Assembly: GCA_027625915.1 (NCBI GenBank)
Contig: JANTQA010000047.1
Span: 6,262,001 to 6,326,000 of the forward strand
Origin: Anaeramoeba flamelloides
Lineage: Eukaryota > Metamonada > Anaeramoebidae
Direction: 5' to 3'
Length of the DNA: 64,000 nt
In this document: piece by piece, positions 12,142 to 23,235 of the stretch
Numbering within the stretch: position 1 is the stretch's first letter
How the letters are laid out: the number at the start of each line of letters is the position of its first letter
Position numbers and translations under genes: made by a program
Notes under the pieces: model-generated
What the model was told of the DNA's origin: nothing
The model's input: only the letters and a program-made list of their open reading frames with translations
The model's database searches: none

Positions 12142-12521
12142 TTAGAATAGAAGTCGAACCTTCCATTTTAAATATTTTTGCTGTTTGTTAATATTTCCCT
12201 GTATCAAAATTATTTTCAAATAATTTTTTACTTTCCAACTTGGACTATTTTTTAATTGATTAATTCGGTAAACTTCTAGTTCAGATTCTAATTCTTTTAA
12301 ATTTTGAGCTTTCCAAGTAATGTTTTCTGTTTCTTTTTCTCTGAAGGGAAGAAGATTTATTAATTTATCAAATCCCAAAATTTTTAATTTTTGAATTAAT
12401 TTAAATTTTCTTTTGTAAATTGTGATTCTTGCCAAATCAATTTTGGCTTCGGTTTTATAGATAAGTGTTGGGGAATGAAATTAATGATTTTTTTTATTTT
12501 TTTTGGGATCAATTTTCTCAT
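12142..12521 (-). pseudogene. Decayed open frames inside element B1
   Basis: Two overlapping minus-strand open frames. One starts with an ATG at 12521 (MRKLIPKKIKKIINF...) and stops after about 42 codons at 12396. The other runs from about 12490 to 12142 in a different frame and reads as ordinary basic, Lys/Leu-rich protein (for example REKETENITWKAQNL). The corresponding start region in copy B2 is recognisable at nucleotide level but has stops. A remnant of a transposon-borne gene is the simplest reading; no transposase motif could be identified. Confidence 0.4.
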
Positions 12522-13082
12522 TTTTTTGATTTCAATTTTCTACTTGGTATGTAAATATAATATAGTAGGATACCCCCCCCCCCAATACATATGAAAATAT
12601 TAATTTATTTAGTTAAAGAAAGGTTTTAAATATGCAGTTTTCAAACAAATTATAGCACTCAAAATTTACAAAAAGTACTTACTCCCTTAAATACAGATCT
12701 ATTCAAAAAACTATAAAAATAATATTTATATCAATTTTCAAATTTTCATAATCTGCGAAAACTACTTTCAAAACATTTCATTTTAAAGAACATAACAATT
12801 AATTTCCAAAGTTTTGTCTAATTAAGTCGATTAAATTCTTTATATAAAAGTAGTAATAAACATTTAAAACAGGAAAATCAAATTAAAAACTTGATAAGAA
12901 TTATTTGAATTTATAAATAATGAATAACAATGTAAAACACCAGGAACACAAAGTTTATTTTTTAGGGCAACACCAAACTATTAATAAAAAAATTGTCTTG
13001 AGTACGATCAATGAAATTTAACTTTAAAAATTTTTACATTCATTTTTTATCTTTTTTTGATCCCCATTCAAATCAACCAAAT

Positions 13083-13463
13083 ATGTCCAAGAAATTAAAA
13101 TTCGATCACACAACAGATATCACTATCCAAGATTGGGAAGATCGTGAATTTATTGGGTCAGTCTCTTTGAGTATTTTAAAAATAACTGAATTCTTAAATA
13201 ACTTTGGTTTGTTTCTTTTTTTTTCTTTCTTTTTTTTTTTCGCTTGTTTGGAAAATTAAAAGGGATCGATCAACTTTAATCTTATATTTCTTCAATTTTT
13301 TAAATACCTCTCTCTTTTTTTTTTTGATTCACAAAACTCTTGATTTCACATTTAAGACAAATCAACAAGATACCGTCTTGCAAAAATCTCTGAAAAACTT
13401 GCAAATTTGGAACGTAGAATGGACACTATTGATAAAATTTTACAAACATCAGAACAAAACTAA
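13083..13463 (+). CDS. BRK1: BRK1/HSPC300, SCAR/WAVE complex subunit
   Basis: Smallest subunit of the pentameric SCAR/WAVE regulatory complex, which relays Rac signals to Arp2/3-driven actin assembly at the plasma membrane. Two exons, 13083-13206 and 13357-13463, join across a 150-bp T-rich intron (donor GTTTGT, acceptor TTTAAG, phase 1) to give 76 residues; the family is normally about 75. Family signatures are clear: IQDWEDREFI for the animal HQDWANREYI, LSILKITEFLNNFD for TSSIKKIADFLNSFD, and YRLAKISEKLANLERR for SRLATLNEKLTALERR. The C-terminal half is a heptad-like helix, as expected for the coiled coil that packs with WAVE and ABI. An upstream in-frame ATG at 13011 would add 24 residues unlike the family, so 13083 is preferred. 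The donor is GTTTGT rather than GTAAGT, but the reconstructed junction (NNFD) is exactly as expected. Confidence 0.93.
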
Positions 13464-16400
13464 AGTTAAAACAAAAAAGAGCTTGTCTCAAAAAACTTTC
13501 AAACTAATCCCAAGAATTACTTTTCATCTTCGTCTTCTTTTTTTTTATTGTTTTTGTTTTTGATAATTCCAATCATAATAAATCAAAATTAACCAACCAA
13601 ATTTCTTTTTTATTTAAAAAGAAAAAAATAAAATAATAAACAAAAAGCTAAATATTTTTTTTTCGAAAAACAACACCTTTATCTTAAACCATTTTTTTTA
13701 GGTTGTAGTTTTATTTAGCTCAGTACTTTAACTTTCAATTTTCTTCTAACCATACTTGATCCCAATACTCTTTTTCTTTTTTTTTTAAAAAATAATCCAA
13801 TTACAAACTGGGATTCAAGATTACTATCATCTTTCAAAACACCATGTGTGCTTTTGTTTGCAAAGTGCTTTGGATTTGTTGAACAGAATTAAACATTGAA
13901 CAAATTAGAAAAGTCTTGTTTCTAATTCTTATTTTTTCCAATCTTCCAAAGCTATTCAATTAATACACTGATGATTTTTCAATAATGCTATTTCGAAATT
14001 TAACACAATTCTTCAGATCTTTATTCAAGATCTAATTCAAAAATTGATTTCTTCGATGTTATTTTGGGTTTAGGGATTCTTAAGGAGGCAAGTTCCAAAT
14101 GAATTCTTCATATATACCACAAATACTACCCTTTTGTTATGATTAAGACAAATACTATTTGTGATCGAATGATTACAATAAATTATTTTTGAGGAAAATT
14201 TAGTTTTTGGTTGTTTAATTATATTAAATTGAAAATACCAGCTTTCCACAAAGAAGTAATGAAAGAGTTGTCTTGATTTATGGGGAAATTAATCACTTTT
14301 ACGGCGTTATTTTATACCAAATAACTAATAATATATTTTTATAAAAAATTATTTGAATAAATATCTGATTATGAGTATTTCCAAGTACTTTATACATTGA
14401 GATGTTTGAGAGTATATCAAAAAATAAAAAGCAAAAAACACTTAAATTTTATAAAATAATTTATTTTAGTCTGTGAACAAAGGATCCTCTGGGCCTTCAA
14501 CTAAATGAAATTATAGTATTTGCCATGATAAAAACAGTTCAATTAGAACATTCCTCATTAAAATAATGTTATAATTTAGAAATGCTTTATTTTTTTAGAC
14601 ATCATAGCTGGGTTAAATTTTTTTACCAAAAAAATCTCTAAATTTTATATTTTTGAAATACACTCCACATAATAAACATGATTATACATAACAATTTTGA
14701 AAAAGGATTACAACTTTATTAGATATTAATGAGAATTGAAAAAAAAAATGAAAATTTTCAGTTATTTTTTTTTCATTTTTAATAGTAAAATTTTTTGAAT
14801 ATTTATATTTGACTTAGTAGAGAGATAATTTTCAATTAATTTTTTAATAGTTTATAAAAGAATCATATTTTTCAATTTTAAAATAAAATCAAATATTTCT
14901 TTCAAAAGATATCGCTAAATTAAATTGAAAAACTGATTTTTTTTCTGTTTTTGGAATATTTTTTATCATTTTATTTTTATCCAGGTTTGAGTTTTTAATA
15001 TTATTTCTTGTAGTTTTTTTTTGGAAATTATTTTAAAATTAATCATTTTTTAATTCTTAATGTTCAATTAAAAGTTGATTGTTTATTAATAATATTAAAA
15101 AAAAAAAGAAATACCCCGAAAATAGGTGTTTTTTCCAAAAGTCTAAAATTTTGAAAAAGGGGGTATTCATATCTTAATGCATTTAATAGTAAGCCTTTTT
15201 TTAATTATATAAAATTATGATAACTTTGAAAAAAGAATTTTATAAAAGATGTATAACTGAAATACAATATGTATTTTTGGGCTAAATTTAATTTTAGGAA
15301 TTTATTTTTGTACTGGTATTTGAAATCTTTAAGTTTAAAACAGAAATTTAAAAAAACTGATACGGATAAATTCAAAAATGATTTGTGAATTTTTCATATT
15401 ATTTTATTGAAATTGTGATCATATCTGGATCTTGTTAGGATTTTAAGGGTTTCATAAAACAATTAAAACTTGTTTTTTCTCTATTAAATACTTTTCAATC
15501 AGATCATTCAAAGTAAATATCAGATAAAAAATAAATATTTGCAATTTTGACAAAGGTAGACTTTATTTTAATATCTTTTTTATCTTTGAATTTACTGTTC
15601 ATTTTCTACACCATTTTTTGAATTCTTTTTTATTTCTATTTATTAATATCTAAAACGAACGATTTTTTTGAACTCAATCATCATTCTAAACAAGGTATAA
15701 TCCCAATTTTAAAATATAACTTTCTAATTTTTTAAAAATGAAAATCTATCAATAGCTGAAAAAGATCTCGATAAAGTTTTTTATTTCAGTTATTGAAATT
15801 TTTATTTTTGGTTTTCAAAATTTACTAATTCTCTTTAAAATTTTATCTTTTTTTATTTTTATTTGTAACTTGTATAGTTTATTTAGAATTGAGCATGCGT
15901 AAAATGTATTTTTGATTTTTTAGTAAATTTTCTTCCTTTTTGCTATTCTTTCTTAAAAAATACACTCTCTCTAAAAAAATTGATTATTTTGACTTTTTTT
16001 TTTACTTAAATTTTTGTTTTTTCTTCTTTTTCTCTGAATATTCTTTTAAAATAATAGAAATGTAAAATTATCTTTATTATCTATTTTTTTACAATCTCTA
16101 ATTCTATTGTATATTTTTATTAAAATTTTAATTTTTTGAAATAAAATAGAAAAGTAAAACTCTTTTTTTTTTAAAATGAAAAATACAAAAACAAATAAAT
16201 AAAAAATTTGGATGTTTTATTCCATTTTTTATTTTCTTTTTGTTTTGGACTAAGAAATTATAGCCCCCCCTTCATTTCTAAAATTTTGATTCGAGAATCT
16301 TCTGTAATGTATCTGATGTAGGCTGAGTGGTTCATCTTCATTTGAGTAATTTTGAATCGTTTAATATTTTTTATCTTTGGGGATAAAAAAGAGAGAGGAG

Positions 16401-16488
16401 AGAATGGTGGAAAAACGAACAATTCTCGTCTGTGATGTCCTTAATTCTAGTAATGGAACTCCAGGTATTTGGACTACAAGGATCCTGA
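13464..16488. other. Gene-free AT-rich stretch
   Basis: About 3 kb of AT-rich sequence with stops in all frames and no matching second copy in this window. A short inverted pair (AAATACCCC near 15110 and GGGGGTATT near 15160) hints at a small foldback. The last 200 bp are less AT-rich and may be the tail of the decayed minus-strand gene that follows. Confidence 0.5.
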
Positions 16489-17890
16489 TCAAAATTTAGA
16501 CCTGGGGGTCGCGCAGTGTATACGTAAATAAGAAAAATCACCACCTCAAATTATTGTTATTTGGCTTTTTTCTTTTCCGTTTTGGCCCCATAAATCGGCA
16601 AAAAAATTTACTTTTTCGGGTAAATTTTCCCAACCTTGGGGATTTTTTTCATTGATTTTGAAAGATATTTTTTTTTGGTCCATATCAAGAAAAATTGTGA
16701 AAATGTCGTTTTTTTTTTAAAATTTATTTCTTCTTGAGTAGATTCTTCGGTCAATTTTCCGTTTTCCTTTTTGCATTTTTGGCTTTCGAGTTTTTTTTTC
16801 TGGTAATTCCAAATGTTTGGAAAAAATATATTCCTTCCCATTTCCTTTTTTTGATTAAATTTTCTCTATTTTCGGTTTTGATTACTCCTAAACGGATTTC
16901 GTTCCATCCATATTTTGGATTTGGGAATTGGTCTATTTTTATTTTGATTTCGTGTTTCCCGCTCGAATATATTTTTTTTCCACATATTCTTCCCCAATAA
17001 CCACCATTATATGGATTCCAAACTGTTTTATTTTCATTTTTTAATTTTATTCGGTTTTCGAGGTTCATTTACGGATCGAATTCATCTAGTTTTTCGCTCT
17101 TCCGTTCTTTTACTTTTTCTTTTTCTTTTTCGCTCTTCCTTTCTTCCTTTCTTCCTCTTTTCTCTTTCCTTTTCTCTTTCTCTTTCTCTTTCTTTCCATT
17201 TTTCTCGCTTTTTCTTCCCATTTTTCCTTTTCCTTTTCTCGCTTTTTCTGCTTCTTCCCCTTTCTTCCATTTTTTCTTTCCATTTTTCTCGCTTTTTCTT
17301 TCCGATTTTATTATTTCTCTTTTTTTCCTTTCTTTCCATTTTTCTCGCTTTTTCTTTCCGTTTTTATTATTTCTTTGCCTCCCTGTATTAATTTGATATG
17401 ATTTTTAGCTTTTTTCAATTTTTGGATTGTGTTTATTTTTATTTTCTTTTTCAATATCCTTTTCTGTTTTTTTTCGGTGTCTTCCAAAATTGTCTGAATT
17501 TTGTTTTCAATTATTATTTCAATTTTTTTAAATAAATTTAGATAATTTATTTTCGAATCTTGGATTTTTTGGATCAATAAATCTGAATCATTTTCAATTT
17601 TTTGATAAATATTTTTTATTTTTTCTTTTAATTTGTTTTGATTTTCAAGTGATTTTTGTATTGTTTCTTTGTTTTGATTTTCTTCATTTTGGATTTTATT
17701 TAAAATGATTTTTACCTTTTCATAGATTTCATTTGAGAAATCATTCAAACCTAATATTTCATGATTATTTATCTTACAATTTGAAAAACATATAGAACAA
17801 ATTAATTTATTTTCATCTATGCAATATTAGGATAATTCTTTATTGTGTTTTCTACATATATTAAAATTAGTTTCTTTTTGGAATAAAATA
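16489..17890 (-). pseudogene. Decayed TRIM-like gene: B-box, coiled coil, SPRY
   Basis: Read on the minus strand, the domains come in TRIM order. First a B-box zinc finger (17860-17750: CRKHNKELS, then YCIDENKLICSICFSNC, then NNHE), then a Lys/Glu-rich coiled coil (17748-17311), a simple-repeat Arg/Lys/Glu linker (17339-17082), and a SPRY-like domain (17068-16489: SSGKHEIKIKIDQFP, then NDIFTIFLDMDQKKISF, ending GGDFSYLRIHCATPRSKF). The frame is broken. A TAA (17827-17829) interrupts the B-box, the SPRY part switches frame at least twice around A-runs near 16700-16770, and a TGA precedes the GGDFSYL block. Base composition is less AT-rich than the surroundings, so decay is recent. No RING domain is seen. 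TRIM-like proteins with SPRY domains usually act as recognition factors or ubiquitin-ligase scaffolds. Some shifts lie in homopolymers and could be sequencing errors, but the B-box stop does not. Confidence 0.82.
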
Positions 17891-17920
17891 CAAATATTAT
17901 ATATAATAAATTTATTTAAA

Positions 17921-17922
17921 TA

Positions 17923-17949
<27 letters not shown>
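17921..17949. repeat. (AT)n microsatellite
   Basis: Uninterrupted alternating A and T just upstream, on the minus strand, of the decayed B-box/SPRY gene. Confidence 0.9.
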
Positions 17950-17953
<4 letters not shown>

Positions 17954-18282
17954 AAGAATAAAAATATATAAAGAATAATAAAATTTAAATAAGTTTTGGG
18001 GATATAATTTGTTTTTTTTTTCAAAAAATTCTGTGTTTATTTTAAAATTTCAATTTTTTTTTGAAAAGAATACTTGTTTAATTTATATCAAATAAGAAAA
18101 TTAAAAATATTACTACAGCATTTCCATTTTCGCTGTTCATAGAAATTTAATATATATATTCACAAATAAAATTAACAAATAAAAAATAAAATAAAAATTG
18201 TTTTTTTCAACAATTTAACTCTCCACAAACCAATAAATTTTACCTACTTTCATTTTTTGTTCCATTTTATGAAATTTTGTTA

Positions 18283-18478
18283 CAGTCAGTTCCACTTTTA
18301 AGGCACAAACTTTCAACGAAATTTAAGGCACAAAAAAATCTCAAATTAAGGTACAAAATTTGGAATTTTTTTTTTTACAATTTATTTTTTTGTAATCCGA
18401 ATTTTGTGCCTTAATTTGAGTTTTTTTTTATGCCTTAAATTCCGTTGAAAGTTTGTTCCTTAAAAGTGGAACTGGCTG
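18283..18478. mobile_element. Foldback MITE R1, TA-flanked
   Basis: About 196 bp that is almost entirely inverted repeat: CAGTCAGTTCCACTTTTAAG at the left returns as CTTAAAAGTGGAACTGGCTG at the right. The arms extend inward through AACTTTCAACG/CGTTGAAAGTTT for about 80 bp with a short T-rich loop. A TA flanks each side, as expected for Tc1/mariner-type insertion. A degraded copy lies at 36286-36503. Confidence 0.85.
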
Positions 18479-18821
18479 TAGTAATTCAGAAATTATTTGT
18501 CAATATTTTGTGTAATTGATTGTAAAAAAATAAAATTTTTTACAGTTTCAATCAAAATATGAAACCATCACATTGTTCTTGAAATTTTGGTTCCAAAAAT
18601 TCACAAATTAATTATTTTGTGAAATCATGTTTAAAAAATGTTCATTTTTTTGTGACTTGTTGTTGAAATAGAGATCTCAAAATAAATGATATTATTGATC
18701 TGATCAAAAATATAGATTTATTTTCATGGTACTGGCATTATATCATCGGAATAACAAAAAAATTGGTTTTTGTTTTTCAATTTTTCCATTAAGAGGTGAG
18801 TACTAAAAGTTCTCATTCTTG

Positions 18822-19735
18822 TTGTTAGATTTTCCAGATTTTTTAGAATATCACAAAATCAAAGATTTAGCTCTATTCTTTTTAATTCTGAAAAAGTGTT
18901 GTTAGGTTTTTTAAAATTTTTGAAATTATGAGACAATTTCAAAAATGTTAAAAAACAGAGTTAGCTTTTCTTGAGTTTTCTATTTATTTGTGAAGTGTTC
19001 TAGGTTTTTTTTACTTTTTGAAATAAACCGAAAATTTATTAAAATTTTCGGTTTATTTCAAAAATTAAAAAAAACCTAACGAAAATCTACGAAGTTTTCT
19101 AGGTTTTTTTGAGTTTTCTATTTTATTAGGAAAATCTCTTAATTTTCGTTAGGTTTTTTTGATTTTTCTATTTTATTTTGTGAATCAATAGATTTATCTC
19201 CATTCTTTTGAATTCTGGAAAAGCTAGGCACTCTACGAATACTTCACAAATAAAATAGAAAACCTCAAAAAAACCTAGAAAACTTCACAAATAAAACAGA
19301 AACCCTAAAGAAAACCTAGCGAAAATCGAAAACTTTAGAAATAAAGTAGAAAACCTCAAAAAAACCTAGAAAACTTCACACATAAAATAGAAAACCTCAA
19401 AAAAACCTAGAACGCTTAACAGATAAATACAGAAAACCCCTAAAAAACGCCCATTAACTTTTTCATAATTTTTAAGAATTGAGTAAAATCTTTGATTTTC
19501 TGAAATTATTATGAATTCTGGATAAATAACGATTAGGTTTTGTTAATTTCAGAAATAAAAATACAATTTCAAAAATTTTCTTTTTATTTCTGAAAATTTT
19601 AAAAAACCACCGTTAGGTTTTCCAGAATTTAAAAAAATTGAATAAATCTTATGATCATACTCTATTCTTTTAAATCCTGGGTAACCTAGGCACTCTACAG
19701 CACTCGAAGGGACTCTACATCACTCTACGGCACTT
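18822..19735. repeat. Nested palindrome cluster H, locus 3 (largest)
   Basis: About 0.9 kb of TAGGTTTT...AAAACCTA foldbacks, some nested in others. One clear unit is TAGGTTTTTTTTACTTTTTG returning as AAAAAACCTAACGAAAA across a CGAAAATTTATTAAAATTTTCG core. Near the right edge comes a short GCACTCTAC-type repeat (CTAGGCACTCTAC, then CACTCTACGGCAC), which also appears reverse-complemented in cluster 4. Immediately followed by a SINE copy. Confidence 0.8.
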
Positions 19736-19739
19736 CCTT

Positions 19740-20085
19740 AACCCCTGATTTGAATTAGAGATATTGTTAAACCAAGTGAGAGTGCAATTCTGGTAAAATA
19801 TCTCAAGAATGGGATCCAGCTCTATAAATTCCCAAGTATTTTGTTCCAATTATTTATTCGATCCAATTTTAATAATAGTCAAAAAGTATTTTAAATCAAC
19901 CAAACGATTTCTTCAAAGAATTAGTGGTTCTATGAATCATAAGCATGATTTCAAATTAAAATATCAATTGCTGGTTATTTGAAAAAATGGTAAACAATCG
20001 GAAAATAATGTTATTCAGGGAAATATAGCTCCTATCCCCAGATTATAAGATGTGTACTTTAGCTCTTGCCCATTATCATTTTTCC
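19740..20085 (-). mobile_element. tRNA-derived SINE, copy b
   Basis: Minus-strand copy of the SINE at 45786-46162, diverged but collinear along the body: GATTTGAATTAGAGATATTG, then TGATTTCTTCAAAG-like sequence, then GAAAAAATGGTAAACAATC. On the minus strand the tRNA-like head ends near 20085 (TAATGGGCAAGAGC) with A and B boxes degraded. It abuts the end of palindrome cluster 3, so its own 3' end is unclear. Confidence 0.7.
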
Positions 20086-21919
20086 AAAAAAATTGATTTT
20101 TCATTTTCAACAACAAAATTTCAATTTTCACATTTTTTGTGAATGATTTATGAAAGTGTTAATAAAAATATGAAAATGCTGTGTAGGTTTTCTCATAAAT
20201 AATTCTTTGGGAAAAATTCAAACTGGTCTCTTTTTTAATTATAATTAGAAAATAAACCATTATTTATTGAAAATGATTGAACTAAAATTGAAATTTTAAA
20301 TCATCGGAAATTAAAGTATATTGAAAATGAGATTTTAAATCTTTTCTCATGAAAAATTCAAATAATGGAATTACAACAATAATTTAACAAAAAAATTAAA
20401 AAATAAAAATAAATTTTTAATCATTTATTATGAAGATCACTAATCGACATCAAATCATATTCTTGGAACGAAATGGTTTTTTAGAATATTTGGCAAATAT
20501 ATCTTTATTTTTTGGAAATCTTTTCAATTTTTAAAAAATAATTTCAAGTTATTGGAGTAAAAATGGAAATGAAAATATTTCCCAATTGTTATTTTTTTGC
20601 GTTTTTTAATCACTAAATCCATTAATTAAATAAATATAAAATTACAAAAATTTGTTTAATTCAGAAACGAATTAAGATTTAGTTTTCGCTTCAGTCAAAC
20701 TCTTCTTGAAGAACCACCTTTTTAAGATCAAAATTCCTGAATTATTAAGAGAGTACATACTTGGTGTTGTTTACAATTCTCAAAAAATTTTCAACAGTAA
20801 GATCAGTTTTTTAAAAAAAAATGAAAATCATTTTGGATTTTTCAAAATTCAGGATCTTAAAAAATGATATTCGAGAGGTTTAGCAAAATTTTATTTTAGA
20901 TTGGTTTTTTAAAAAAATATTTCAAAACAAATTTATAAATTAATATCCTCAGTAAAAACACTTTCTAGTTGGGTTTTCTCATTCTTTGGAGAGGTTTAAA
21001 ATATTTATAATTTTTAATTTTCCTAAATTTTTCACAAGGAAAATTGCACATTTCAAAAGATATTTCATTTTGTTTGAAATATATGTTCCTACGACCCAAA
21101 AAACACTAAAAATGGGAAACTGATCAAATACCTTCCATTAAAAAAATTAGAAAAACTAAATGAAAAAATAAAAATAAATAAAGTTTTCATTTAACTTTTT
21201 CTTGAAAACATTTTTTGCCAAAATGATTGAATTCAAACTTGAAATGATATGTATATTTTTATTTACAATATCTTATTTTAAATCATTTACTTAAACAAAT
21301 TCTAAATTATGGGAATTTTATTTTTACTAAAAGGGACTAATTTGGTCTTCAAATGATTTTTTTATTTTTAAATGGTAAAATTAAAAAAAAAGTTATTTAA
21401 ACAAAAAGATAAACTCTCTGGAAAAATCTTCTAATTTAATATATTAACTTATTCTTTGATTTCAAAATTTTCTCAACCCCAATTTTTCAAAAAAAAATAA
21501 AAAAAGTGCTCAGTAATTTCAAAAAATATTTTTGATATTCAAAAGTTGAGATTGTTTTGATTCTAAAAAATTTTATATCAGTGGTTAATTGAATTTAGTT
21601 ATAAAGCTAGATTTCGAAAAATATTAATCAGAAAAAAATAGTGCTTTTTTGAATTAAGGACATTTTGAAAACCAAAAATAAATTGAAAGATCTGAAAATA
21701 AAACTCAATCGTTGCCTTTCAAATTTTAAAAAGATTATGTTTCAATTTTATTTTTTGTATAATAGTATTAAATAGCTTAATTTCAATATATGTAATTCCT
21801 TGAAATTTAGAATTAACACTTAGAATATTTACAAAGAAGTGGGGCTTTTTTTTTTACATTTCATAAAAAATCATCTTTGTTAGTCGGAGTATTCATTAAT
21901 AGACGATACCAAATTAAGT

Positions 21920-23235
21920 TTAATATTAATATCATTTGAATAAATGGTTAAGGTATTTATTTCCAAATATGTTGGATGAAATATTTCCAAAAAATGAATT
22001 AAAAAAAATAGCACTTTTTTTTTTTTTTTTTATTGTTGAAGAAGTGTAAATTACACTCTGGATATCCTTTTACTTAAATTCCCTTTCAGAAATTTAAGCG
22101 TAAAATCATAGATTTCACGATTATTATTTAATGAAAATAGTTTCAAACTGTTTGTTTTAAATTAATTCATTAAGATTTTTTTTTTTTTAATTTGTTTTGA
22201 AATATTAATCTATCTTTTTCATAGGAAGGATAGAACCATAAAAAGTGATCAATATTTTCAATTTGTTTTAATAAAGAGATCTAAATATTTGAACAACTAT
22301 AGATCAAATGAAATAGTTACTTTATTAAGTTTTTTAGAACTTTATAGATTGTTTGATTCTATAAAGTGCTAAGGTTTTAAGAATAAGATTTGGTTTTACA
22401 AAATTGAGTTGCTTTTTTTTTTTCTTTTTTTTTTTTTTTTTGCTTTTTTTTTTTTTTTTTTGCAAGTTTCCCAAATCTTGTTTTCGCAAAATCCCAGTAC
22501 AAGATACCGACTCGACAGCAAAAACCCAGTCCAGGTAACGACTCGACAGATTGTACGGAAAGTCCAATTCGGTTAACTTTGGTTGGTTTCAGATCGCATT
22601 CGTTGGATTCAGTTCTCTACAGTTGCATAAGTCCAGCTCAATTCGTTTTAGATCTGATCATTAACAAGTTTGGTTAGGTTAGTCATGACCAATTCCACCA
22701 ATTCTTATAATGATTTTTTATTCCTTTTACCTTCCCCAAGCACCTAAAAAAACAAAAAGAGGAGGAACCCAAACAACTTAAAAAAGGAAATTTGGAAAAA
22801 GTAAAAAGTAAAAAAAATAAAAATAGCACTTTTTTTGGTGAAAACAATGTACAACCAATTTCAATGAAAAAATGGAAATATGGAAAGGGTACAAAATATT
22901 TTTTTAAACAATCAAATGCGGTTATATGTTTTCAATTCTATTTGGAAATTTTGTTGTGATTAATCAAGTTATGAAAACGGTTTTTTCAATCAAATAGAAA
23001 ATAATAAACACAAATTTTAACACCTAAAAAATATCAGATAAAATCCAGATGAGAAAATTTAAAATCTTTTATTTATGTAATCCAATACGAAGAAACAAAT
23101 TGAATTATTATCAAGAATCAATAAATGGTAGTTGTAGATTTTGGATATTTAAATACTTTTTTGAAGATTGATTTTAAAAGATATATTTTAAAATAAATTT
23201 GCCACACTTTATTGGAAATAGCTTAATTATCATTT
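21920..23235. repeat. Repeat family N, copy 1 (split by retroposon I2)
   Basis: Sequence on both sides of the retroposon matches 52290-52862: AAATATTTCCAAAAAATGAA before it; ATATCAGATAAAAT, AAATTGAATTA and GGAAATAGCTTA after it. A fragment of the right end also occurs near 62250-62275. Class unknown. Confidence 0.6.
22016..22822 (-). mobile_element. Retroposon family I, copy 2, with target-site duplication
   Basis: The insert is flanked by AAATAGCACTTTTTT on both sides (about 22005 and 22822), a good target-site duplication. On the minus strand it ends in TACACTTCTTCAACAATAAA followed by poly(A), the signature of target-primed retroposition. The core at 22460-22640 (GCAAAATCCCAGTACAAGAT, GATTGTACGGAAAGTCC) is the best preserved of the four copies. 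No long open frame. Confidence 0.75.

Larger units (their letters stand above)
10563..12690. mobile_element. TTAA-ended DNA element B1, 2.1 kb
   Basis: The left end TTAAGGAATTATATACATTT pairs with the right end AAGTACTTACTCCCTTAA. Both ends match copy B2 (24812-26013, opposite orientation), and the left part also matches B3 (from 51479). A palindrome cluster (11638-12005) sits inside and is absent from B2. Minus-strand open frames at 12142-12521 may be remnants of the element's own gene. Confidence 0.7.
8765..13082. other. Importin alpha to BRK1 intergenic region
   Basis: Repeat debris only: a retroposon I fragment (8935-9205), a family G right-end fragment (9215-9385), and the 2.1-kb TTAA-ended element B1 (10563-12690) with a palindrome cluster and decayed open frames inside. 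The 400 bp before BRK1 hold no recognised element; no promoter motif can be named. Confidence 0.6.

Noticed and set aside
17011-17391. Long plus-strand frame rich in Phe/Ser/Leu
   Set aside because: Antisense shadow of the Lys/Glu/Arg-rich linker of the decayed minus-strand TRIM-like gene.
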